Shown here: positions 1 through 8,088 of the stretch, in pieces
Numbering within the stretch: position 1 is the first letter of the stretch
How the letters are laid out: each line of letters opens with the position of its first letter
DNA from: Streptomyces sp. CB01580
Lineage (GTDB): Bacteria; Actinomycetota; Actinomycetes; Streptomycetales; Streptomycetaceae
DNA: 64,000 bases
Assembly: GCF_001905795.1 (NCBI RefSeq)
Contig: NZ_LIXJ01000003.1
Span: 592,332-656,331, forward strand
Direction: 5' to 3'
The notes under the pieces: model-generated
Database searches by the model: none
The model's input: only the letters and a program-made list of their open reading frames with translations
What the model was told of the DNA's origin: nothing
Position numbers and translations under genes: made by a program

Positions 1-712
1 ACTGCTGGCCGTGGTCGTGGCGAGTGGTGAGCTGATCACCCTGGCCGCCCGCACCCTCCTCGGCCCATCGCCGGTACAGCGGCTCACCGCCTTGGAGGAG
101 CGCACCGAACAGCTGCTGGAGCGCAATCGCATCGCGCGGGAGTTGCACGACTCCATCGGGCACGCGTTGACCGTCGCCGTCGTGCAGGCGGGTGCGGCCC
201 GGGCGGCCGGTGATCCGGAGTTCACGGCGCGGGCACTGACCGCGATCGAGGAGACCGGCAGGGACGCGCTCGACGATCTGGAGCGGGTCCTGCGGGTGCT
301 GCGTGAAGCGGGGGCGCCGACGGGACGGCAACCGACGCTGGTGGAGGCGGACCGGCTTCTGGACTCCGCGCGCCGGTCGGGGGCGAAGGTCGACGCGGAC
401 GTGTCCGGTCCGTTGGCGGAGGTTCCCGCGACGGTGTCCCGTGAGGGCTATCGCATCCTTCAGGAATCGCTCACCAACGTTCTCCGTCACGCCGGGACCG
501 TTCCCGTCCGTGTGCGGATCAGCGTCGCGAACGGCCGGCTGGAGCTGAACGTGACCAACCCGCTGGGTGATTCGACGGGTTCGACGGGTGGCGGGAGCGG
601 GCTGCGGGGCATCCGCGAGAGGGCCGCACTGCTGGGAGGAAAGGCCAGGACGGGTCCGCACAGGGGCGAGTGGAGGGTGTACGTGAGCCTCCCGTCGCAC
701 GGCCTAGGCTGA
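1..712 (+). CDS. Two-component sensor histidine kinase, NarL/DesK type (5' end missing)
   Basis: The reading frame is open at base 2, so this is the C-terminal part of a larger gene. It holds the HisKA_3 dimerisation and phosphoacceptor helix (ARELHDSIGHALT, phospho-accepting His) and then an ATP-binding domain with an N-box-like QESLTNVLRHA and a glycine-rich GSGLRGIRERAALLGG. Kinases of this family have an N-terminal membrane sensor, which lies outside the window, so the stimulus cannot be read. The response regulator starts 4 bases after the stop, as expected for a co-transcribed pair. The kinase class is certain; the signal is unknown. Confidence 0.93.
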   Translation, partial: LLAVVVASGELITLAARTLLGPSPVQRLTALEERTEQLLERNRIARELHDSIGHALTVAVVQAGAARAAGDPEFTARALTAIEETGRDALDDLERVLRVLREAGAPTGRQPTLVEADRLLDSARRSGAKVDADVSGPLAEVPATVSREGYRILQESLTNVLRHAGTVPVRVRISVANGRLELNVTNPLGDSTGSTGGGSGLRGIRERAALLGGKARTGPHRGEWRVYVSLPSHGLG

Positions 713-716
713 TCGG

Positions 717-1367
717 ATGGCGGTTACCGTTCTTCTGGTCGACGACGAACCCCTCGTCCGTGCTGGGCTGCGCGCGGTCCTCGATGCGCAGCCCGACATC
801 GAAGTGGTGGGCGAGGCGGACGACGGCGCGGCAGTCGTCCCCCTGCTGCGTCGACTGCGTCCCGATGTGGTGGCCATGGACGTCAGAATGCCTCTGATGG
901 ACGGCATAGAGGCGACCCGACTGGTGCTGCGCACCGTGCCGGACCCGCCGAAGATCCTGGTGGTCACCACGTTCGAGAACGACGAGTACGTGTACGAGGC
1001 GTTGCGTGCGGGAGCGGACGGCTTCCTGCTCAAGCGGGCACGGCCGACCGAGATCATCCATGCGGTGCGTCTGGTCGCGGAGGGCCAGTCGTTGCTGTTC
1101 CCGGCGGCGGTGCGGCAGCTCGCCGCGCAGTACGGCACGAACAAGGCACGGGCGGTCATGGAGCGGGCGTCGCTCACCGAGCGGGAGGCGGCGGTGCTGC
1201 GGCTGATGGCCAGGGGGCTGTCGAACGCGGAGATCGCCGCCAAGCTCGTGGTGGGCGTGGAGACGGTGAAGACCCATGTCAGCGCCGTGCTGGCCAAGTT
1301 GGGCGCCAGGGACCGCACCCAGGCGGTGATCGCGGCGTACGAGTCCGGGTTCGTCGCCCCGAGCTGA
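717..1367 (+). CDS. Response regulator, NarL/FixJ family (LuxR-type HTH)
   Basis: A 216-residue protein. The receiver domain has the acidic pair D9/D10 and the phosphoacceptor D55 (VAMDVRMP), followed by the conserved VVTTFENDEYV and LLKRA segments. The C-terminal LuxR/GerE helix-turn-helix begins with LTEREAAVLRLMARGLSN and contains VETVKTHVSAVLAKLGARDR. It is almost certainly phosphorylated by the kinase encoded 4 bases upstream and acts as a DNA-binding transcription factor. Target genes cannot be inferred from the window; the next gene, a ROK regulator, starts 100 bases later and has its own ribosome binding site. Confidence 0.95.
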   Translation: MAVTVLLVDDEPLVRAGLRAVLDAQPDIEVVGEADDGAAVVPLLRRLRPDVVAMDVRMPLMDGIEATRLVLRTVPDPPKILVVTTFENDEYVYEALRAGADGFLLKRARPTEIIHAVRLVAEGQSLLFPAAVRQLAAQYGTNKARAVMERASLTEREAAVLRLMARGLSNAEIAAKLVVGVETVKTHVSAVLAKLGARDRTQAVIAAYESGFVAPS

Positions 1368-1466
1368 GCCCCGCGGCTCCGGATGCCCGTTGAGGCCCTC
1401 GGTCGCCCGGCACCCGGGCAGCGAGTACCATCCGCCTGACATGCGCACGAGCTGGGAGGACAGACC

Positions 1467-2624
1467 GTGGGGCGGCTGACCGGTGGTGATCCATCGCTGT
1501 TGCGACGGATCAATTCCGCAGTGGTATTGCACGCCCTCCGGGGCGCCGAATCGCCCACGCTCACGGACCTGACCCGGATCACGGGTCTGTCCAGGCCGAC
1601 GGTCGAGGGCGTCATGGAAGGGCTCTTGGAGGCCGGACTGGTCGTCGAGTCGATGCCCGACGGTGGCGAGGCCCGTCGGCAGGGACGCCCGGCGCGACGC
1701 TTCAGATTCCGCGCCGAGGCCGGTCATCTGCTCGGCATCGAGATCGGTCCGCATCGCGTCTCCGCCCTGCTCTCCGAGCTGGACGGCCGGATCACCGGGG
1801 CGGGTTCACGCGAGGTGTCGGAGACGGCGTGCGCCGACGACCGGCTCGAAAAGGTCCGCGTGATGGTGGCCGACGTCCTGCGGCGGACGGGGGTTGCCCG
1901 GAGCAGTCTGCGTGCCGTCGGGGTCGGCAGCCCGGGCATCGTGGAGGCCGACGGAACGGTTCGGCTGGGCACCGCGCTGCCGGACTGGACGGGGCTGGCG
2001 CTGGGTGAGCGGCTGCGGCGTTCGTTCCGCTGCCCCGTCATCGTGGAGAACGACGCCAACGCCGCGGCGGTGGCGGAGCACTGGAAGGGGGCTGCCACCG
2101 AGTCCGACGACATCGTGTTCGTCCTGGCCGGTCTGAGCCCGGGTGCCGGATCGCTGATCGGCGGGCGGCTGCACCGCGGCTACGGCGGCGCGGCGGGCGA
2201 GATCGGCGCCCTGCACCTCCTGGGCCGCGAGGCCACGCCGGAAAGGCTCCTCTCCACGACGGACAGGCCCCTGGATCCATTGGACGAGGCCGCCGTCGCG
2301 GCCGTGTTCGCGGAGGCACGGCGCGGGGACGCACGGGCTCAAGCGGCGGTCGAGCGGTACATCCAGCGTCTGGTGCACGATGTCGCGGCGCTGGTACTGG
2401 CCCTGGACCCGGAGCTGGTGGTGGTCGGCGGATGGGCCGCGGGGCTGGACGGTGTGCTGGAGCCGCTCCGCCACGAACTGGCCCGCTACTGCCTCCGGCC
2501 GCCGCGTGTGACGCTGTCGTTGCTCGGTGAGGCCGCGGTGGCCACGGGTGCCCTGCGACTGGCTCTCGATCACGTCGAGGAGCAGCTCTTCGCTGTGGAG
2601 GGAACGGTGACGTCCCGCCGCTGA
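1467..2624 (+). CDS. ROK-family transcriptional regulator
   Basis: A 385-residue protein with a GTG start preceded by GGGAGGA. It has an N-terminal winged helix-turn-helix (about residues 10-65, TLTDLTRITGLSRPTVEGVM), then an actin-like ROK sugar-kinase fold with GIEIGPHRVSALLSELDG, the conserved VENDANAAAVAEH and GAAGEIGALHLLG. The Cys-rich zinc motif found in many ROK kinases is not evident, which fits a repressor rather than an enzyme. Family members sense sugars or sugar phosphates and repress carbohydrate-uptake genes. No transporter is adjacent, so the ligand is unknown. Confidence 0.9.
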   Translation: MGRLTGGDPSLLRRINSAVVLHALRGAESPTLTDLTRITGLSRPTVEGVMEGLLEAGLVVESMPDGGEARRQGRPARRFRFRAEAGHLLGIEIGPHRVSALLSELDGRITGAGSREVSETACADDRLEKVRVMVADVLRRTGVARSSLRAVGVGSPGIVEADGTVRLGTALPDWTGLALGERLRRSFRCPVIVENDANAAAVAEHWKGAATESDDIVFVLAGLSPGAGSLIGGRLHRGYGGAAGEIGALHLLGREATPERLLSTTDRPLDPLDEAAVAAVFAEARRGDARAQAAVERYIQRLVHDVAALVLALDPELVVVGGWAAGLDGVLEPLRHELARYCLRPPRVTLSLLGEAAVATGALRLALDHVEEQLFAVEGTVTSRR

Positions 2625-2769
2625 GCGCGACGGGCCGTTCACGTACACCGCAGGCGCGTCCCGACGGCCCGCTCACGTACGTCCGGGGCGGGGTGGGCGG
2701 GCTCGGGAGCGTTCCGTCCGAGCCGTCCCGGGTGGTGTCGTCCGGGACGCCCGCCGCTCACGGCCGGGG

Positions 2770-3537
2770 TCAGGACGCCTGACGCTCCTGACCGTGGTGG
2801 CTGATCTCCAGATCGCCCGAGTCACCGAAGGTGAGCCGGCAGGTGTCGGCGCGGTAGGTGGCGACGGAGAGCGCCGCGGTACCGCCCGCCACCAGGTAAC
2901 GGGTGGTGACGACGAGGACGGGGGAGCCTGGAAGCCGGTCGAGTTCCTTGGCGTCGTCCGCGCGCGCCGAACCGAGCTCCACCGACCGGTCCTGCCCGTC
3001 GAGGCCGAGGCGCTGCAGTTCGCGCAGGACACCGCGGGCCCGGGCGGGGCCGGACGACGCATCGATCGCCGGCAGTCCGGGCACCGACGACGACGGGACG
3101 TAGAGCAGCTCCGCGGCGATCGTCTGCGCCTGGGCGACACGGATGCGGCGGACGATGTGGACCGGTTCGTCACCGCCCACACCGAGCACGGACGCCACCG
3201 ACGCCGGCGCGACCGCGGTCGTGCAGCCCACCGGCTGCCATGCCTCGCCGCCCCCGCCGCCCGACCAGTCGCGCTTCCCCGTGGAGACCGCGACCCCGAC
3301 GCGCGGCGGCGCGACGGTGGTGCCGACGCCTCGGCGGCGCTGCAGCCTGCCCTCCAGTTCGAGCTGTTCCAGAGCCTGCCGGAGCGTGGCACGGGCGACT
3401 CCGAACCGAGCAGCGAGGTCACGCTCGTTGGGCAGGATCTCTCCCACCGCAAAGTCCGAGTCGAGTGCCTCGCTGAGCACGGTCTTGAGGTGCCAGTACT
3501 TCGGCTCCTGCACCGATTCCAGCTGCGTGGTCCCCAC
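2770..3537 (-). CDS. GntR-family regulator with UTRA effector domain (HutC/DasR type)
   Basis: A 255-residue protein. The N-terminal winged helix-turn-helix (about residues 12-75) reads GEILPNERDLAARFGVARATLRQALEQLELEGRL, the GntR signature; the rest is a UTRA ligand domain ending in YRADTCRLTFGDSGDLEI. The GTG start has GGAGG a few bases upstream. About 93 bases before the start lies a 14-bp palindrome resembling the DasR/HutC operator, so the protein may regulate itself or belong to the aminosugar network. No transport or enzyme gene is linked. The Gly-rich stretch near residue 95 separates the two domains. Confidence 0.92.
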   Translation of the reverse strand: MGTTQLESVQEPKYWHLKTVLSEALDSDFAVGEILPNERDLAARFGVARATLRQALEQLELEGRLQRRRGVGTTVAPPRVGVAVSTGKRDWSGGGGGEAWQPVGCTTAVAPASVASVLGVGGDEPVHIVRRIRVAQAQTIAAELLYVPSSSVPGLPAIDASSGPARARGVLRELQRLGLDGQDRSVELGSARADDAKELDRLPGSPVLVVTTRYLVAGGTAALSVATYRADTCRLTFGDSGDLEISHHGQERQAS

Positions 3538-3629
3538 CCTGTCCTCCGCAATCGCCCAGCGGCTTTTCCGCGACGTTATTTATTAAAGGTTCCTGCCTTA
3601 ACGGTGAGACCATAGGACGGGATACCACC

Positions 3630-3643
3630 TTGGTCAAGACCAA
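3630..3643. promoter_or_regulatory. DasR/HutC-like palindromic operator
   Basis: TTGGTCAAGACCAA is a perfect inverted repeat (TTGGTC/GACCAA) around AA, closely resembling the published Streptomyces DasR-responsive element, whose core is GGTCTAGACC. It lies in the promoter region of the GntR/UTRA gene that starts at 3537 on the minus strand. Binding by that regulator or by DasR itself is an inference. Confidence 0.6.
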
Positions 3644-3730
3644 TCCTCCTGTGGTCACGCAGCGAAATGAGCCCCTGCCGCAGAGCGTTCACAGGACGTT
3701 CGTGGTGCCGTGAGCCGCCCGCAGCAGAAA

Positions 3731-3759
3731 GGCCCCGCGGCGGGGTGGGCCGCGGGGCC
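3731..3759 (-). terminator. Rho-independent terminator after the ECF41 sigma gene
   Basis: GGCCCCGCGG pairs perfectly with CCGCGGGGCC across a 9-base loop. Read on the minus strand the stem is followed by TTTC, and it sits about 100 bases past the sigma gene stop codon. Confidence 0.7.
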
Positions 3760-3857
3760 CGGGATGGGCGCCGGGAGGATCGGGACGACCCGTGACCGTC
3801 AGGCCCCGGCGGCCGTCACATCCCCGGTGGACGGGTGCCGGGATGCGAGGAGGCCGG

Positions 3858-4742
3858 TCATTGGTCGACCAGACCGACGAGTTTGTCAGGGTTGCGCACG
3901 ATGTACACGCACTGGATGAGCCCGTTCCTGAGCTCGATCTGGACGGCGGAGTCCGGCTTTCCGCCCGAGAGCACGATCACGGCGGGACGACCGTTGAGCT
4001 CCACGGCCCGTATGTCGAACTCCTGGGGCCGGTCGCGGACAACGGCGCAGAGGAAGCGGCTCACCTTGTCGGCGCCCTCGATGACGCGCAACGGCGCCTT
4101 GGCCTTTCCCCCGCTGTCCCCGACGAGCCGCACATCGGTGGCGAGCATCGCCAGCAGCCGCTCGATGTCACCGCCCGCCGCCGCGGCGAGGAACCGTTCC
4201 GTGAGGTCACGACGGTGGGCCGGGTCCACGTCGTAGCGCGGCTTTCGCTCGTCGACGTGGCGCCGGGCGCGCCCCGCGAGCTGACGCACGGCGGCCTCCG
4301 AGCGTTCCAGGGCCGTGGCGATCTCGGCGTACGGGAAACCGAACGCCTCACGCAGCACGAAGACGGCCCGTTCCAGCGGCGACAGGGATTCGAGGACGAC
4401 GAGAACGGCGAGGGACACCGAGTCCGCGAGAACGGCCCGTTCCGCCGTGTCGGGTACCCAGGGGCCGAAGTCGGTGACGAGGGGTTCCGGCAGCCAGGGC
4501 CCCACGTACGCCTCGCGCTGCGACCGCACCTGCCGCAGCCGGTCGACGGCGAGACGGGTGGTGATCCGGACGAGATAGGCGCGCGGCTCCCGTACGTCCT
4601 CGCGGGAGGCGGACGACCAGCGCAGCCATGCCTCCTGCACCACGTCCTCGGCGTCGGCGATCCGGCCCAGCATGCGGTAGGCGACTCCGATGAGCACGCA
4701 ACGGTGGGTCTCGAAGACGTCGGTGGCGGTGTCGGCTGTCAC
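3858..4742 (-). CDS. ECF41-family RNA polymerase sigma factor (SigJ-like)
   Basis: A 294-residue protein from the GTG at 4742; the frame stays open further upstream, but similarity to the family begins here (VTADTATDVFETHR). Sigma region 2 includes YRMLGRIADAEDVVQEAWLRW and region 4 includes LSPLERAVFVLREAFGFPYAEIA. The linker has the PWLPEP motif, and the C-terminus is a SnoaL-like extension ending with the NPDKL motif diagnostic of ECF41. In this group the extension modulates sigma activity in place of a separate anti-sigma factor. The carboxymuconolactone-decarboxylase or oxidoreductase gene often found beside ECF41 sigmas is absent. Confidence 0.92.
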   Translation of the reverse strand: MTADTATDVFETHRCVLIGVAYRMLGRIADAEDVVQEAWLRWSSASREDVREPRAYLVRITTRLAVDRLRQVRSQREAYVGPWLPEPLVTDFGPWVPDTAERAVLADSVSLAVLVVLESLSPLERAVFVLREAFGFPYAEIATALERSEAAVRQLAGRARRHVDERKPRYDVDPAHRRDLTERFLAAAAGGDIERLLAMLATDVRLVGDSGGKAKAPLRVIEGADKVSRFLCAVVRDRPQEFDIRAVELNGRPAVIVLSGGKPDSAVQIELRNGLIQCVYIVRNPDKLVGLVDQ

Positions 4743-4948
4743 CCGTCCATTGTCACCCGTCCATCCCAGCGGACGCTCGGAACACTGTCCAGCACCGGCC
4801 GTCCGGCTCCCCTCGAACTGCGGTTCGCACGAAGGCGCTTGCCCCCGTCCCGCGGTCCGAGTCCGCTCCGCCCCCGTTCCGTTCACACCCGACGCACGCG
4901 TGCCACGTCGCAACGAACGCAACAGCCCTGCCCCACCACCCCGTTCGG

Positions 4949-4993
4949 CCTCCACCGCCCCGAAGACCTCCACCGCCCCGAAGACCTCCACCG
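4949..4993. repeat. 18-bp tandem repeat, about 2.5 copies
   Basis: The unit CCTCCACCGCCCCGAAGA is repeated exactly twice and half a third time, between the end of the truncated EamA gene and the sigma gene. No function is apparent; it could extend the open frame upstream of the sigma start. Confidence 0.75.
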
Positions 4994-5003
4994 TGTCCGA
5001 CGG

Positions 5004-5648
5004 TCATCCGCTGCGAGGACCGGCCGTACGCTCTCCCGCCGCCGGGAAGCCGGGGCCGGGGCCGGCCGGGCAGTCCCCGTTGCCGGGTCGTTGCGGCTGC
5101 CCGGTCACGGGGACCTCCCGCGGAACGACGGACCGGCGCCGCGGGAAGCGCGGAGCACGCGTGACGCCGGGCGCCGTGCCGGTGCCTGGCGCGGTGCGGC
5201 GCCTGGGCAGCACGCCGGAGCCGAGCGCCACGCCCAGCCCGACCAGCACACTCCCGACGGCCTGCGCAACCCCGTAGGAGCCGGTCCCCACGAGTGGCGC
5301 GGTGAGGGCGGCGGAGACCGGGATCAGCCCGGAGAAGAGCGTGGCGCGCTCGGCGCCGATCCGCTGCACGCCCATGTACCAGCAGACGAAGCCGACGACC
5401 GTGACGACCACCGCCTGCCAGAGCAGGGCGGCGGCTTCGCCGGTCGTGGGTGTCCGGTCGACGCCGATGCCGTCCGTCACCAGGCCGAGCAGCAGAGATT
5501 CCACCGCGGCGATCCCGCACACCGCGGCCGACAGCAGTCTCGGCCCCAGCGGTCCCACCGGCCGCAGTACGGGCACCGCGAGAACGGCGAAACCCGTCTC
5601 ACCGGCCAGCGCACCGGCCGCCCGCAAGCGCACGATGGACCTGGGCAA
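5004..5648 (-). pseudogene. EamA/DMT-type transporter, N-terminal half missing
   Basis: The translation from the ATG at 5648 begins in the middle of an EamA transporter (GALAGETGFAVLAVPVLRPVGPLG) and contains only the second five-helix repeat, with WQAVVVTVVGFVCWYMGVQRIGAERATLFSGLIPVSA. EamA transporters normally have ten helices and about 300 residues; here the first repeat is absent. The C-terminal tail of about 60 Pro/Arg-rich residues is probably unstructured. The missing part abuts the equally truncated MocR remnant on the other strand, so one deletion probably removed both N-termini and the shared promoter. Confidence 0.75.
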
Positions 5649-6036
5649 CCCGGCCGTCGATCAGGCCGTCCTCGCCGAGTTCATCCGCACGGGCGGCTAC
5701 GACCGGCAGTTGCGCCGCTGCCAACGGGCCTACCGCGAGCGCCGCGACGCCCTGGTCGCCGTGCTGGCGGAGTGCTTTCCCGGAACGGCCGTGAGCGGCA
5801 TCGCCGCCGGGCTGCACGTCATCGCGCGGCTCCCCGAACGCTACGGGCCCGAGCCGTCGTTCATGAGGCGCGCGAACGCGGCAGGGGTGGCCCTGCGCCC
5901 CCTGAGCGACTGCGAGACGGTGCCCTCCGGGAGCCGGACGGTGGATCTGCTGCTCGGCCATGCGCACCTGACGCCGCATGAGATCACGCGAGGGATAAGG
6001 CTGCTGGCATCCGTCCACCGGGAGCCCGGCGGGTGA
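5635..6036 (+). pseudogene. MocR/PdxR-like regulator, only the C-terminal aminotransferase end remains
   Basis: The 133-residue frame begins with AVDQAVLAEFIRTGGYDRQLRRCQRAYRERRDAL, which matches the last quarter of MocR/PdxR-type regulators (a fold-type I aminotransferase domain) and ends with the small C-terminal subdomain. The GntR-type DNA-binding domain and the PLP-lysine region are absent, so the product cannot be an active regulator. It overlaps the truncated EamA gene head to head by 14 bases. MocR regulators are commonly divergent from EamA-type exporters, so a single internal deletion explains the arrangement. Confidence 0.75.
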
Positions 6037-6436
6037 CAACGGGTTCGGGCGAGAGGCATCGGGTGACCGCGCGCGAGAACGGGATACCGACGGGCGGGAC
6101 AACGACGTCCGCGGGATCTCCGGCTACGGGAGCAGCGGCAACGGCAGCAGCAAGGCAACGGAAGAATCCGTGGCAGGCGGAACCACGGCGACGGCCGTGG
6201 CAGGCAGGACGGCCGCGCCGGACACGGGGGCCGAGACCGACGGGACGCCGGTGACGGCCTGACGCCCGGGATGAAGGTGACGGCCGTGACGGCCTCGTCA
6301 TCCGGGACGACGGTGACGGCCGCTTTCTGGTGTTCACCTGGGATTGGTGTGCGCGCAGCCGACGGGCACGAGGGTGGGGTCGGCCGACCGGCCCACCCCT
6401 GGTCCACCGACGCACCCGCCCGTGGAGGCGCCCCCG
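6037..6436. other. Intergenic region with GTGACGGCC repeats
   Basis: This 400-base gap before the PhoD gene shows no gene with codon bias. It contains four copies of GTGACGGCC (6251, 6277, 6286 and 6313), two of them directly adjacent, and a run of AACGGCAGCAGCAA-like low-complexity sequence near 6140. It probably holds the phoD promoter; I see no PHO-box direct repeats clear enough to claim. Confidence 0.5.
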
Positions 6437-8017
6437 ATGCCGAACCGTCCTCTTGTTCCGTCCCTCGACCGTCGCGGTGTGCTGCGCGGTTCCCTCGCCG
6501 TGTCGGCCGCGCTGTCGCTGCCCGCGGTGGGGGCCGCGGCCCCCGCGTTCGCCCTCTCCGGCAGGCCGCGCGCCGCGTGGGGCGTGCAGGTGGGCGACGT
6601 CACCGCCTCGTCGGCGCTGGTCTGGGTCCGTTCGGACCGTCCGGCCAGGATGATCGTGGAGACGTCGGCCACGGAGTCCTTCCGGCGCTCACGCACCTGG
6701 CACGGTCCGCTTCTCGGCGCCGGAAGCGACTTCACCGGGACCACGCCGCTGTACGGGCTCCCGGCGGGCGAGCAGGTGCACTACCGGGTGACGCTGGCCG
6801 ATCCGGCGGACCCGCGCCGCACCGGAAGGCCGGTGCACGGGACGTTCCGGACGGCGCCCGCCCGGCGCCGGGACGGGGTGCGCTTCCTGTGGTCCGGCGA
6901 CATCGCGGGCCAGGGCTGGGGCATCAATCCGGACATCGGCGGCTACACCGTCTACGAGGAGATGCGCCGCCTCGACCCCGACTTCTTCCTGTGCAGTGGC
7001 GACAACATCTACGCGGACGGGGTGATCGAGCCCAGCGTGACGCTGCCCGACGGGCGCGTCTGGCGCAACGTCACCACCGAGGAGAAGTCGAAGGTCGCCG
7101 AGACGCTGGCCGAGTACCGGGGGAACTTCCGCTACAACCTTCTCGACACCAACCTCCGACGGTTCAACGCCCAGGTGCCCTCGATCGTCCAGTGGGACGA
7201 CCACGAGGTGCGCAACAACTGGTATCCCGGACAGATCCTCGACGACTCCCGCTACACCGAGAAGAACATCGATGTGCTGGCGGCCCGTTCGACACGGGCG
7301 TTCCGCGAGTACTTCCCCGTGTCCACGCTGCGTGCCGCGTCCGGCGAGGGCCGGATGCACCGCGTCGTGCGGCACGGTCCGCTGCTCGACGTGTTCGTCC
7401 TCGACATGCGGTCCTTCCGCAACGCCAACTCCCCCGGCCGGCAGCCGGACGACGCCACCGGCATCCTCGGCGCCGGGCAGCTGCGCTGGCTCGAGCAGGA
7501 GCTGTCACGGTCCCGCGCGGTGTGGAAGGTGATCGCCGCCGACATGCCGTTGGGGCTGGTGGTCACCGACGGAGCGACCGACTTCGAGGCGGTCGCCCAG
7601 GGCGATCCCGGGCAGCCGCTGGGCCGGGAGCTCCAGATCGCGGAACTGCTCCGGTACATCAAGCACCGGCGGATCACCGGCACGGTCTGGCTGACGGCCG
7701 ACGTGCACTACACGTCGGCCCAGCACTACGTGCCCGAGCGTGCGGCGTTCAAGGACTTCGCGCCGTTCTGGGAGTTCGTTTCGGGCCCGCTGGCGGCCGG
7801 TCAGTTCCCGGCGAACGCGCTGGACGCGACGTTCGGTCCCGACCGGGTCTTCGTGCGGGCACCCGATCGCGCGAACGTGTCGCCGATGGAGTCCCCGCAG
7901 TTGTTCGGCGAGGTCGACATCGACGGCGACAGCGGTGAGTTGACCGTACGACTGCGCGCCCAGGGTGGTTCCGTGCTGTTCAGCAAGGTGCTGCGGCCGG
8001 GCCTCGTCGGGCAGTGA
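6437..8017 (+). CDS. phoD: Secreted alkaline phosphatase D (PhoD family), Tat substrate
   Basis: A 526-residue protein with an ATG start and GTGGAGG upstream. Residues 1-42 form a twin-arginine signal (RRGVLRG, hydrophobic stretch, APAFALS). The mature part has the N-terminal Fn3-like PhoD domain (WGVQVGDVTASSALVWVRSDRPA) and the metallophosphatase domain with LWSGDIAGQGWG, FFLCSGDNIYADG, IVQWDDHEVRNNW and a late TADVHYTSAQ. PhoD enzymes are Ca/Fe-dependent phosphodiesterase/monoesterases that release phosphate from extracellular organic phosphates. The gene is monocistronic, bounded downstream by a perfect 16-bp hairpin. Family assignment is secure; the exact substrate is not. Confidence 0.93.
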   Translation: MPNRPLVPSLDRRGVLRGSLAVSAALSLPAVGAAAPAFALSGRPRAAWGVQVGDVTASSALVWVRSDRPARMIVETSATESFRRSRTWHGPLLGAGSDFTGTTPLYGLPAGEQVHYRVTLADPADPRRTGRPVHGTFRTAPARRRDGVRFLWSGDIAGQGWGINPDIGGYTVYEEMRRLDPDFFLCSGDNIYADGVIEPSVTLPDGRVWRNVTTEEKSKVAETLAEYRGNFRYNLLDTNLRRFNAQVPSIVQWDDHEVRNNWYPGQILDDSRYTEKNIDVLAARSTRAFREYFPVSTLRAASGEGRMHRVVRHGPLLDVFVLDMRSFRNANSPGRQPDDATGILGAGQLRWLEQELSRSRAVWKVIAADMPLGLVVTDGATDFEAVAQGDPGQPLGRELQIAELLRYIKHRRITGTVWLTADVHYTSAQHYVPERAAFKDFAPFWEFVSGPLAAGQFPANALDATFGPDRVFVRAPDRANVSPMESPQLFGEVDIDGDSGELTVRLRAQGGSVLFSKVLRPGLVGQ

Positions 8018-8020
8018 GGC

Positions 8021-8056
8021 GTCCCCGACCGCCGTCTCCGGACGGCGGTCGGGGAC
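8021..8056 (+). terminator. Terminator after phoD
   Basis: GTCCCCGACCGCCGTC and its exact complement form a 16-bp stem with a TCCG tetraloop, 3 bases after the phoD stop codon. There is no T-run, as is common in Streptomyces. Confidence 0.85.
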
Positions 8057-8088
8057 CCGTTGTCAGTGGTGGGTCCTACGGTTTTTCC

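Larger units (their letters stand above)
3538..3857. other. Intergenic region: GntR promoter and terminator of the sigma-factor gene
   Basis: This 320-base stretch has no convincing gene. It contains an AT-rich patch just upstream of the GntR gene (TTATTTATTAAAGG at about 3578-3591), the DasR-like palindrome at 3630-3643, and the hairpin at 3731-3759 that ends the ECF41 sigma gene arriving from the right. Confidence 0.6.
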
